IMG/VR virus record: IMGVR_UViG_3300013126_003081
Location: 1-33,080 of that record
From: a virus
DNA: 33,080 nt
Reading direction: 5' to 3' (one strand)
Shown here one piece after another: positions 1 to 6,962 of the stretch. Made by a program: the position numbers and the translations under genes. How positions within the stretch are numbered: position 1 is the first letter of the stretch; every line of letters starts with the position of its first letter. Under the pieces are notes generated by a model. It ran no database searches. It was not told where the DNA came from and worked only from the letters and a program-made list of their open reading frames with translations.

Positions 1-2
1 AA

Positions 3-52
3 AATGTCTAAAAAAATGTCTAACGAATGTCTAAATGTCAGTTTTAGACATT
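3..52. repeat. AATGTCTAA nonamer array (3 direct, 1 inverted)
   Basis: Exact copies of AATGTCTAA lie at 3-11, 15-23 and 26-34. The reverse complement TTAGACATT lies at 44-52, and a partial copy (AATGTCA) at 34-40. Copies 3 and 4 form a 9-bp inverted repeat with a 9-nt spacer. The inverted copy overlaps the TTTG box of the hsp20 promoter, as an operator would. The 5' side is cut by the window edge, so more copies may lie outside. Function is inferred. Confidence 0.6.
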
Positions 53-78
53 TGGTAAAAAAATTGTTTATAAATTTT
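51..78 (+). promoter_or_regulatory. Bacteroidota-type promoter of hsp20
   Basis: TTTG at 51-54, a 16-nt spacer, then TAAATTTT at 71-78, which matches TAnnTTTG in 7 of 8 positions. The ATG follows at 94. The TTTG box overlaps the inverted AATGTCTAA copy. Assignment is by consensus only. Confidence 0.45.
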
Positions 79-93
79 CAAAATTAAAAACAT

Positions 94-465
94 ATGATAA
101 CATTATTTAAAGATCCGTTGTTTGATGTGTTCGATAAGGTTTTCGAAACATCTTATGTTGGTACATCAATACCTCAAATCAATATTAGTAAAACAGAAAA
201 TGATTACAAAGTATTGATGAGTGTTCCTGGTCTCACAAAAGAAGACATAAAAATCACTACAAAGGATAGTGTTTTAACTATTTCTTTTGAAACAGAAGAG
301 AAAACAGATAAAACGCAATTTGTAAGTAGTTTTAGAAAATCTTACATATTACCAGATGATGTCAAAGAAAAAGACATTGTAGGTAAAGTTGAGAATGGGA
401 TATTGGAACTGATATTACCAAAAGACAAGAAAAAAAGTTTAGAGAGACTAATTTCTCTAAATTAA
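94..465 (+). CDS. hsp20: Small heat-shock protein (Hsp20/alpha-crystallin)
   Basis: ATP-independent holdase chaperone, presumably cytoplasmic. The 123-aa protein is almost entirely an alpha-crystallin domain (about residues 27-115). It contains the family signatures VPGLTKEDI (44-52) and NGILELILPK (101-110), with a short N-terminal arm and almost no C-terminal tail. Phage Hsp20 genes are known from T4-like cyanophages, where they sit near virion genes; a role in capsid or tail folding is inference. The gene stands alone between a host-type promoter and a strong terminator at 471-494, so it can be expressed independently of the late genes. The repeat array upstream may control it. There is no Shine-Dalgarno; the leader is A-rich. 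Confidence 0.93.
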   Translation: MITLFKDPLFDVFDKVFETSYVGTSIPQINISKTENDYKVLMSVPGLTKEDIKITTKDSVLTISFETEEKTDKTQFVSSFRKSYILPDDVKEKDIVGKVENGILELILPKDKKKSLERLISLN

Positions 466-470
466 AACTA

Positions 471-494
471 AACCCCACTTATGTGGGGTTTTTT
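471..494 (+). terminator. Rho-independent terminator after hsp20
   Basis: AACCCCAC (471-478), loop TTAT, GTGGGGTT (483-490), then a T tract to 494. This is a perfect 8-bp stem, ending 5 nt before the next promoter motif. Confidence 0.92.
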
Positions 495-495
495 A

Positions 496-508
496 TTTGA
501 TATTTATA
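496..508 (+). promoter_or_regulatory. Putative late promoter (TTTGATATTTATA)
   Basis: The 13-mer TTTGATATTTATA is identical to elements upstream of two minus-strand virion operons (17742-17754 and 31672-31684). It lies between the hsp20 terminator and the ATG at 533, leaving a leader of at most about 24 nt. It also argues against the longer TTG-started reading frame beginning at 497, which would begin inside the motif. Confidence 0.6.
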
Positions 509-532
509 TGTTATATTATTCATAAAAAGACT

Positions 533-778
533 ATGGCTATTTTATCAGAAAAAATTGAGGGTAACATGATTGAGGTGATTATTGAATCCTCGAACTTGAA
601 GTCCGCATCTTACAACACCGAATCTAAGGATTTATCGGTGACTTTTAATAGTGGTGCTATTTATGAATATAATAATGTTCCGTGGGAAATGTTTACAAAA
701 TTTAGAATGGCTAAATCCCAAGGAAAATACTTCAACGAGAATATCTCAAGAAGTTACAAATATACCAAAGTAGGATGA
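533..778 (+). CDS. KTSC-domain protein
   Basis: An 81-aa protein covered by a KTSC domain (about residues 15-75). The typical pattern is visible: a hydrophobic strand, then SSNLKSASYN (19-28), a strand ending in FNSGAIYEYNNVP (38-50), and AKSQGKYFNENI near the C-terminus. KTSC domains (about 60 aa) occur alone or fused to other domains in bacteria and phages; their biochemical role is not settled, although a nucleic-acid link has been suggested. I start it at ATG 533 rather than TTG 497 because 497 lies inside the promoter motif. Its stop overlaps the next gene's start in an ATGA (775-778), so it is translationally coupled to the nucleotidyltransferase. Confidence 0.8.
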   Translation: MAILSEKIEGNMIEVIIESSNLKSASYNTESKDLSVTFNSGAIYEYNNVPWEMFTKFRMAKSQGKYFNENISRSYKYTKVG

Positions 779-1548
779 GTTTATTTGAAGAATTGATTGA
801 GGATAGGGAAGGAGATGAAAAGATAGTAAAATCTTTTAAAACAAAGGATACACTATGTTCATTGATTTTTCATAGACCAACCTTAAAAATGAGGGAGGAT
901 GTCAGAAAAAGGTTATTACAAATATCTGATGACTTTATTGACTCCTTAGGTGTTGAATTTTTCATACACGATATAGTCCTCACTGGCTCATTAGCAAATT
1001 ACAATTGGTCTGAATACTCTGATGTTGATTTACATGTTTTAATCGATTTAGATGAATTAGATAAAGATAATAAAAAAGATTCAATCGCATTACATTCAAT
1101 AATGAAGGAGTTTTTCGATGCGAAAAAAAATGTATGGAATGAAAAACATAATATTAAAATTAAGGGTCTTGATGTTGAACTTTATGTTCAAGATGTCAAT
1201 GAACCACACATTTCCTCAGGGGTTTATTCTGTGTTAAACGATGATTGGATTATTCAACCCAAGAAAGAAACACCTAATATTGATGATAGAAAGATTTTAG
1301 ATAAGGGTGAGGAATTCGCTAAAAAAATCGATGGTCTTGTTAATTCTGATGAAAAAGAAAATGTTTTATTAAAGATTGAAGACTTAAGAAAAAAAATCAA
1401 AAAATTTAGACAAAGTGGTTTAGAGAGTGGTGGGGAGTATTCATATGAGAATCTAACGTTTAAATTATTAAGAAGAAACGGGTACATCAAGAAACTATTA
1501 GATTTAAAAAACACAATAACGGACAAAAAATTGTCCATAACACAATAA
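775..1548 (+). CDS. Nucleotidyltransferase (Pol beta/MNT fold)
   Basis: A 257-aa protein with the nucleotidyltransferase core. GS at residues 71-72 is followed by DVDLHV (D83 and D85 as metal ligands), and a third acidic strand GLDVELYV carries D133. A helical, lysine-rich C-terminal half (about 180-257) ends with a conserved-looking stretch around YENLTFKLLRRNGYI. The family transfers nucleotides to proteins, antibiotics or RNA; the substrate here is unknown. Similar predicted transferases occur in T4-like environmental phages. The start overlaps the KTSC gene by 4 nt. The last codons contain a small hairpin (1521-1536), too weak to call a terminator. Confidence 0.8.
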   Translation: MSLFEELIEDREGDEKIVKSFKTKDTLCSLIFHRPTLKMREDVRKRLLQISDDFIDSLGVEFFIHDIVLTGSLANYNWSEYSDVDLHVLIDLDELDKDNKKDSIALHSIMKEFFDAKKNVWNEKHNIKIKGLDVELYVQDVNEPHISSGVYSVLNDDWIIQPKKETPNIDDRKILDKGEEFAKKIDGLVNSDEKENVLLKIEDLRKKIKKFRQSGLESGGEYSYENLTFKLLRRNGYIKKLLDLKNTITDKKLSITQ

Positions 1549-1577
1549 ATAGACTTATTTTTTTCTATATATCTATG

Positions 1578-1585
1578 TATTTATA
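1578..1585 (+). promoter_or_regulatory. Putative late promoter (TATTTATA)
   Basis: TATTTATA preceded by ATG, in a context (ATATCTATGTATTTATA) nearly the same as the one upstream of the prohead protease at 10243-10250. It lies 33 nt before the ATG at 1619 and opens the four-gene block 1619-5097. Confidence 0.6.
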
Positions 1586-1618
1586 GGATAAGAATAAGTC
1601 AATCTTAATTTTTAAAAA

Positions 1619-2659
1619 ATGGCAGATTTAAAACCAATAGGTAGTGAAAAGTTATCGGGTGATGACAAACTAAAAAGAATCCTCGAATTAACATACTACA
1701 AGAACTCGAATAATAAATCCACAAAAACTTCACCTGAATTGGTGTCAGAAGCTAAAACCGGTGGTGTATATGGTATTGTAAGAGAAAAGGATGGATACTA
1801 TGTAAAAAGAGGTCTAAATGAACAATCATTAGATTATATAGGTGGTATGTTTATGAAGAATAAGAATAAGTTTTCATCATATTCTGAAGCACTTAAGAGA
1901 TTGGAACTTTTAAAGGGTCAAGAAGAATTACAAGAAGCAACAAAATATGTTTTAAAAACAAAACCATCTCAGGAAGAGGCCCCGATGGCTGAACCTCCGA
2001 TGGATTTACCACCTGCAGCTCCTTCTGATTCGGCTAGTGAGTTACCTCCTATGGCAACAGAACCTTCTGCAGATTCACCCGCACCCGATATGGAATCACC
2101 TGAAGTGGGTTCAACGGAAGAACCATCTATGGGTCCTGAAGGAGAGGAAGGTGGTGAATCAAAACGTTCTGACTACATGGCTGAAGTTCAAAAATTCGCT
2201 GGTAAGTTAGGTCAAGAATTAAGAGATCAAAAAGATAAAATGGAGAGTGATGATATTAAGTATGTTCTTAATATGGTTATTTCGGCCGTTGATTTAGATA
2301 AATTGGAAGACGAGGATATTGAGGAAATAGGTAAGAAGTTCGAAAGAGAAGAAGATGAAATGGGAGGAGAGGAAGAAGTTCCAGCTGAAGAACCATCAAT
2401 GGGTGACGAAGAAGTTCCCGCAGAGGAACCTGCACCAGAAGAAGATTTAGGTGAAATAGACGCTATGGCGGCTTTAGAGTCTTTTATTGATACTCCAGTT
2501 GATATGGTTGGTGAAATGGGTGAAGATGATGAATTAAGAAAATATGCAGATATAGATGAGACTCCTCAAATGGACGAAGAGAAAGAGATTGATTTAGATG
2601 AAATAAAAAATAGTATTAACCAAGCTGTTGGTGAGACACTAAGTAAATATTTTAATTAA
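1619..2659 (+). CDS. Acidic virion/prohead-core candidate protein
   Basis: A 346-aa protein with a small folded N-terminus (about residues 45-115). The motif VYGIVREKDGYYVKRG and the following YIGGMF are conserved in style among large T4-like environmental phages (from memory). It continues into a Pro/Glu/Ser-rich segment (about 120-180), a helical region around 185-240, and a strongly acidic tail with a duplicated EEVPAEEP unit (about 252-275). Acidic low-complexity proteins of this kind are typical of prohead cores or internal head proteins. No enzyme motif is visible. It heads a block with the next three genes at 2-nt spacing or overlap, behind a late promoter motif. Function is inferred from composition and position. 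Confidence 0.65.
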   Translation: MADLKPIGSEKLSGDDKLKRILELTYYKNSNNKSTKTSPELVSEAKTGGVYGIVREKDGYYVKRGLNEQSLDYIGGMFMKNKNKFSSYSEALKRLELLKGQEELQEATKYVLKTKPSQEEAPMAEPPMDLPPAAPSDSASELPPMATEPSADSPAPDMESPEVGSTEEPSMGPEGEEGGESKRSDYMAEVQKFAGKLGQELRDQKDKMESDDIKYVLNMVISAVDLDKLEDEDIEEIGKKFEREEDEMGGEEEVPAEEPSMGDEEVPAEEPAPEEDLGEIDAMAALESFIDTPVDMVGEMGEDDELRKYADIDETPQMDEEKEIDLDEIKNSINQAVGETLSKYFN

Positions 2660-2661
2660 TA

Positions 2662-3063
2662 ATGGTATTAATCTATGTTAATGAAATCGGTTCAGATTAC
2701 AAAGGTCAAAAACAGTACGAATTTATCTTCAGTAAATCAACTGATCTTGACATAGAGGAATGGTTTGTTATACCCGCATCATCAACTCAACAAAGTAAAT
2801 CACCAGACATTCAATATGTTGATTTGGTTGGTTTATTGAAAAATACAGATTTAGATTTAGAATTAGTTCAAAACTCCGATTATTTCGGAGTTATTGATGC
2901 TGTGGATAATGTAATTGCATTAGCTTGGGAAAAGTTTGATTTTGATGGTGAATTTGATAGATTATCATTTAGGTTTGGTGAATCTGTTGAGTCTGTAACC
3001 AAAAAATTAAAACAAAGAAATTATCACTTATTAAAAGAAGAAATAAAATTTAAAGAATCATGA
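2662..3063 (+). CDS. Conserved hypothetical phage protein, 133 aa
   Basis: A mixed alpha/beta protein with no motif I can name. It begins with a strand (LIYVNEIGSDYKGQKQYEFIF) and has acidic patches (DLDLELV). It ends in a helical tail with several basic residues. The pattern of aromatic residues in the second half (ALAWEKFDFDGEFDRLSFRFGE) suggests a compact fold rather than a scaffold. It sits 2 nt after the acidic core candidate and shares an ATGA with the next gene, so it should be co-translated with presumed internal head proteins. Its virion role is a guess. Confidence 0.6.
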   Translation: MVLIYVNEIGSDYKGQKQYEFIFSKSTDLDIEEWFVIPASSTQQSKSPDIQYVDLVGLLKNTDLDLELVQNSDYFGVIDAVDNVIALAWEKFDFDGEFDRLSFRFGESVESVTKKLKQRNYHLLKEEIKFKES

Positions 3064-3749
3064 AAAGGTTTGAATTAGTCCAAAAACTTATAAATGAAGG
3101 TTTATCAGAAAAAACATTGGTAAATCTATCAGATAAACAATTAGGTGATTTATCCAAAAGAATGTTAGGTGAGGCACTGACCGCAACTATGGCTGATATT
3201 AAAAAAAGTCCAACCTTACAAGCCGCAGCTAAAGACCCAAATACTCCAATAAGAGTTGTTGGTGAAGAGGGTGACATCGATGAATCAAAAAAGAAAAAGA
3301 AAAAAGAAACCATATACGATAAGGCACTTAAAGATTTAGGTGGAGAAGAAGGTGTGATTAAATTTTTTGACAAAGAATTAAAAAACAAAAAGAAAAGTGC
3401 TGTTGTTAAAAAAGAAAATGTAGAAGTTAAAAATTGGTTAGAAACAATTGCTGAAGATAATTTTCATTCTATGACTTCAAAAGGTGAAATAATGGAATTA
3501 ATTCAAACTAAATTAAATGAGGTTGAGGTTGGTCCTAATGTTAGAAAAGGTCACAATGGTGTTCCTGAATTTATGAGTTATGATGCAATTTCAAATACGG
3601 AAGTAAAAGAGGCCTCACCAACAACAAAACCCGCACCAACAAAACCTAAAGTTGATCCAGGTACAAAACCAAGAACACCTTATTCTCCTAAACCAGGTGA
3701 AAAATCTAAACCAAAGGCATTAAAAGAGAAGAAGGATGCAAATAAGTAA
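3060..3749 (+). CDS. Lysine-rich hypothetical protein, probable virion component
   Basis: A 229-aa protein with a helical N-terminus containing LSDKQLGDLSKRML (about 23-36). A very basic run (KKKKKK around 77-82) and a predicted helical middle follow. The C-terminus (about 185-229) is Pro/Lys/Thr-rich and extended. The charge pattern resembles internal or DNA-associated head proteins. The start overlaps the upstream stop (ATGA at 3060-3063) and the gene overlaps the next by 14 nt, so the block is tightly coupled. No recognised domain. Confidence 0.6.
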   Translation: MKRFELVQKLINEGLSEKTLVNLSDKQLGDLSKRMLGEALTATMADIKKSPTLQAAAKDPNTPIRVVGEEGDIDESKKKKKKETIYDKALKDLGGEEGVIKFFDKELKNKKKSAVVKKENVEVKNWLETIAEDNFHSMTSKGEIMELIQTKLNEVEVGPNVRKGHNGVPEFMSYDAISNTEVKEASPTTKPAPTKPKVDPGTKPRTPYSPKPGEKSKPKALKEKKDANK

Positions 3750-5097
3750 GAAAAATTTGTTATCTTTAATAGAAAACAATATTAAAGAAATGGCAATGGA
3801 TTTCGATACACCTGACAGACCCGATCAAGGTTTACAGGACAAGTTATCACAAGGAGATACGCCTTTGAAAAAAACCCCATTACCAACTACTGGAGAAGAA
3901 CCAAATAAGAATTTTCAAGAAGTTTTGGCTTCAGAAAGATATAGACAAGTAGTAGAAAATCTTAGAAGATATCTTGGTGATAGAACCCCTGTACAAAGAG
4001 GAATGGAAGGGGTAATGCAACTTCAACAAACATTAATGAATGCTCACAATACTGTGGTCCAAATTGAATCTAATCATAGAGAAGAGTTAGAACAATTAGC
4101 TGTGGAATTGGTGATGAAAGAAATGGGTATACCCGAAGGAGCAATAGAATTTGATGCAAAGATAGTTGGTATGGGTGAAATCGACATGGAAGATTTTGGA
4201 CATGACGAAGAAAATGAAGAAAATCCCGAACAGGTTGATGTTGAAAATGAGATAGAAATTTTTAATGAGTTACAAAATTTAGATTTAGAAAAGGCTAAAA
4301 GAAGAATGATAAATGCTATCATTCAAGGAGCTTCTAAAAAAGGTCACTATATGTTTCATTTGGTACCAGAAAGATTAGAACAAATTACAGGTAATCCAAA
4401 CATTCTTAATTTATACGGAACATTAATGTCAATAAATGATATTACTTATTGGCAGATTAGTGATCAAATGATTAAAAACTTAGGTGGATCTGCTGCAGGT
4501 AAAGAAAGTGCAGAAGGACCTGAGGAAGAAGGTGGACCTGGAAAAGTTGTTGCAAGAGGTATTAATTTTCCTGTTTTAGTACACGAATTAATTAAAGGAA
4601 CATTAGAATTATTTGCTCTACAAGGTAGACCTGAGGGTGATTTTACAGATATTGAAGATACAGAAGACACCTTAGAAAAAGAAATGTGGGATTTAAGATT
4701 AGGTCCCGCGATTTGGGATAGAATTAGAAGACAGTTTCCTGAAGATATTTTTACAGATGAAAATAAAATAGAATTACAAAACTACTTACTTGTTGAGATT
4801 TTTAAATTACCAGCTAAAAAGTTTTTAGTTTTTATGAAAGAGGTTTTAGGTGGTTCTGATAGAGGTAAAAGAATGATGAATCAACTAATGGATGGTATTA
4901 ATAAAATGTTTAATGACCAAGAGTATGAAGAGTCAGTTGCAATGTTTAGAGATGATTTAGAAGACGCAACAGAAGAAACTGAAGACGGTGATATGGATAG
5001 TTATTTAAGGTCAATAGGTATTAGTGGGTCAATTAATTTTGACGACGATGAAGATGAAGATGAAGATGATGGTGGTGAGTTAGTTCCCGTAAGATAA
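3736..5097 (+). CDS. Conserved virion-associated hypothetical protein, 453 aa
   Basis: The N-terminus resembles a tag found on proteins of related environmental phages (from memory): NLLSLIENNIKEMA followed by DFDTPDRPDQGLQDKL. The central part is helical, with an amphipathic segment INFPVLVHELIKGTLELFAL (about 276-295), the most conserved-looking part. The C-terminus is a Glu/Asp tail. The mix of folded core and acidic extensions fits a head, neck or packaging-associated structural protein, but no enzymatic motif is visible. It is the last gene of its block and is followed immediately by a terminator (5100-5123), then the terminase promoter. Confidence 0.6.
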   Translation: MQISKKNLLSLIENNIKEMAMDFDTPDRPDQGLQDKLSQGDTPLKKTPLPTTGEEPNKNFQEVLASERYRQVVENLRRYLGDRTPVQRGMEGVMQLQQTLMNAHNTVVQIESNHREELEQLAVELVMKEMGIPEGAIEFDAKIVGMGEIDMEDFGHDEENEENPEQVDVENEIEIFNELQNLDLEKAKRRMINAIIQGASKKGHYMFHLVPERLEQITGNPNILNLYGTLMSINDITYWQISDQMIKNLGGSAAGKESAEGPEEEGGPGKVVARGINFPVLVHELIKGTLELFALQGRPEGDFTDIEDTEDTLEKEMWDLRLGPAIWDRIRRQFPEDIFTDENKIELQNYLLVEIFKLPAKKFLVFMKEVLGGSDRGKRMMNQLMDGINKMFNDQEYEESVAMFRDDLEDATEETEDGDMDSYLRSIGISGSINFDDDEDEDEDDGGELVPVR

Positions 5098-5099
5098 AC

Positions 5100-5123
5100 A
5101 AAGGTGGTTAATCCACCTTTTTT
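5100..5123 (+). terminator. Rho-independent terminator before terminase
   Basis: AAAGGTGG (5100-5107), loop TTAAT, CCACCTTT (5113-5120) and a T tract to 5123. It begins 2 nt after the upstream stop codon and ends 2 nt before the next promoter motif. Confidence 0.9.
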
Positions 5124-5125
5124 CA

Positions 5126-5133
5126 TATTTATT
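5126..5133 (+). promoter_or_regulatory. Putative late promoter of terminase (TATTTATT)
   Basis: TATTTATT, one base different from the TATTTATA consensus. Only 4 nt separate it from the ATG at 5138. If transcription starts about 6 nt downstream, the mRNA is leaderless. Confidence 0.5.
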
Positions 5134-5137
5134 ATAT

Positions 5138-6916
5138 ATGAATTCGAAATTAGAACAATTAAAAGAGTATGCTAAGATTATTAAGGATACACCTTATGCT
5201 CTTAAGACATATCTACAAACATTCGATAATACACAAAAAAAATATGTACCATTAGAATTATTTCCTGATCAAATTCAATTATTAAATGATTATGAAAATT
5301 ATAATGAAAACATAACTAGAAAATATAGACAAGCTGGTGTTACAACAGTTACAGCGGCTTGGATTTCTAAAAGATTACAATTTGCAAAACCGGAAAATCC
5401 TGATAGAGTACTTTTAATTGCAAACAAACGAGACACGGCCGTTGAAATGGCCAACAAGGTTAGACACTTCTTGGAACAATGGCCAGATTGGATTAACGTG
5501 GGGTTTCATCCTGATAAGAATTCTGAAAGTAGATTTAGATTAAATAATGGTTGTGAGGTAAAAGCCGTTGCTACATCCGCGGATGCACTTCGTGGTTATA
5601 CACCAACTATACTTATATTTGACGAAGCGGCATACATTGAAGCGGGTGACGACTTTTGGGCCGCATCTATGGCGTCCCTATCAACGGGTGGTAAAATTAT
5701 TCTCATCTCAACACCAAATGGTTATGACCCAATTTATTATGGTGTATATGACCAAGCAATTCGTGGAGTAAACGATTTCCATATAACCGATTTAAGATGG
5801 TTTAAGGATCCTCGTTATACAAAAGACTTGCGTTGGGTTAAGTGTAATGATATATGTCATTACATGTTGAATAGAGAACAATACAATGATGACGAAGTTG
5901 TTATGTACGACTTCGATATTGAAAAATATCAAGAATATGTTGAGCAGGGTTATAAACCATTCTCGTCTTGGTTTGAGTCAATGTCAAAAAAATTCAAATA
6001 CGATAGACGTAAAATTGCTCAAGAATTAGAGTGTGACTTTTTAGGTTCAGGTGATGGTGTAATTCCTGGTGAAATTCAGGAAAACATTGCTAAGAATATG
6101 ATTAGACAACCCAAGGAAAAATATATGCAAGGGACTTTTTGGCAATGGAAAGAACCAGTAGAGGGACATCGTTATATCATGGGTGTAGATGTTAGTAGAG
6201 GAGATAGTGAAGATTTTTCATCAATAAACATTGTGGATTTTGATGATAGAGAGCAGGTTGTTGAGTACATAGGTAAAATACCACCAGATGATTTAGCAGC
6301 AATTGCATATAAATGGGGTATATTATATGATGCATTTATTGTGATTGATATCACCGGAGGTATGGGTATTGCAACTTCTCGTAAGTTACAAGAAATGAAT
6401 TATAGGAACCTATATATTGATGGTATTAATACCCAAAATATATGGAATTATAATAAGAAGGTAATGGAAAAAATTCCAGGTTTAAATTTTAATAACAAAA
6501 GAACTCAAATTGTGGCCGCGTTTGAAGAACAAGTTAGAAAGGGATTTGCAATACGTTCTACTAGATTATTAAATGAGTTAAACACTTTTGTTTATATTAA
6601 TGGAAGACCCGACCACATGAAAGGTGCACACGACGATTCAATCATGAGTCTTTCTATGGCCCTATATGCCGGTGACATCTGTTTTAATCAATTACAAAGA
6701 AATGATACAAAAAATAAAGCAATGTTAGAATCTTGGGCGATGTCCGAAAGAACTTACGAACCAAATAAGACCTTTTATTCGTATGGAACTTCATTAGACC
6801 CGATAGGATCTATTCAGACAGACCCCTCGTTTTTTCATCAAAATAACCCAATGAATAATTCAAAATCCGCATATCAAGAATATTCTTGGTTATTTGGTAA
6901 GAAGAAAAACCTTTAA
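5138..6916 (+). CDS. terL: Terminase large subunit (T4 gp17-like)
   Basis: DNA-packaging motor: an ATPase that pumps DNA and a nuclease that cuts it at the portal. It is 592 aa, close to T4 gp17 (610). The N-terminal ATPase has a deviant Walker A, KYRQAGVTT (62-70). The usual lysine before TT is Val68, and the only lysine is K62, five residues before the glycine, as in lambda gpA. Walker B is ILIFDEA (158-164; D162, E163) and the coupling motif is STPNG (191-195). The RNase H-like nuclease shows D351 in GVDVSRGDS, D404 in IVIDITGG, and HDDS (498-501). It directly precedes the portal gene, as in T4-like head modules, although sheath and tube genes are absent between them. Confidence 0.97.
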   Translation: MNSKLEQLKEYAKIIKDTPYALKTYLQTFDNTQKKYVPLELFPDQIQLLNDYENYNENITRKYRQAGVTTVTAAWISKRLQFAKPENPDRVLLIANKRDTAVEMANKVRHFLEQWPDWINVGFHPDKNSESRFRLNNGCEVKAVATSADALRGYTPTILIFDEAAYIEAGDDFWAASMASLSTGGKIILISTPNGYDPIYYGVYDQAIRGVNDFHITDLRWFKDPRYTKDLRWVKCNDICHYMLNREQYNDDEVVMYDFDIEKYQEYVEQGYKPFSSWFESMSKKFKYDRRKIAQELECDFLGSGDGVIPGEIQENIAKNMIRQPKEKYMQGTFWQWKEPVEGHRYIMGVDVSRGDSEDFSSINIVDFDDREQVVEYIGKIPPDDLAAIAYKWGILYDAFIVIDITGGMGIATSRKLQEMNYRNLYIDGINTQNIWNYNKKVMEKIPGLNFNNKRTQIVAAFEEQVRKGFAIRSTRLLNELNTFVYINGRPDHMKGAHDDSIMSLSMALYAGDICFNQLQRNDTKNKAMLESWAMSERTYEPNKTFYSYGTSLDPIGSIQTDPSFFHQNNPMNNSKSAYQEYSWLFGKKKNL

Positions 6917-6951
6917 TAATTAAGAATAAATGTTTATATTATAATCAAAAC

Positions 6952-6959
6952 TATTTATA
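6952..6959 (+). promoter_or_regulatory. Putative late promoter of portal (TATTTATA)
   Basis: CTATTTATATA context, with 3 nt between the motif and the ATG at 6963. The minus-strand gene starting at 16346 has almost the same arrangement. The rest of the 46-nt gap is A/T-rich with nothing else obvious. Confidence 0.55.
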
Positions 6960-6962
6960 TAC

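Noticed and set aside
4-87. 27-codon ORF across the repeat array
   Set aside because: Codons are made by the AATGTCTAA copies and the ORF ends before hsp20. No sign of coding; kept as a regulatory array instead.
497-532. Extended TTG start for the KTSC protein
   Set aside because: It lies inside the promoter 13-mer. The ATG at 533 fits the domain.
1521-1536. GGACAA..TTGTCC hairpin at the end of the nucleotidyltransferase
   Set aside because: Six base pairs and no adjacent T tract; the T run 20 nt on is separated. Not called a terminator.
5568-5771. Short plus-strand frame within the terminase gene
   Set aside because: Overlapped entirely by the terminase in another frame, with no conserved features.
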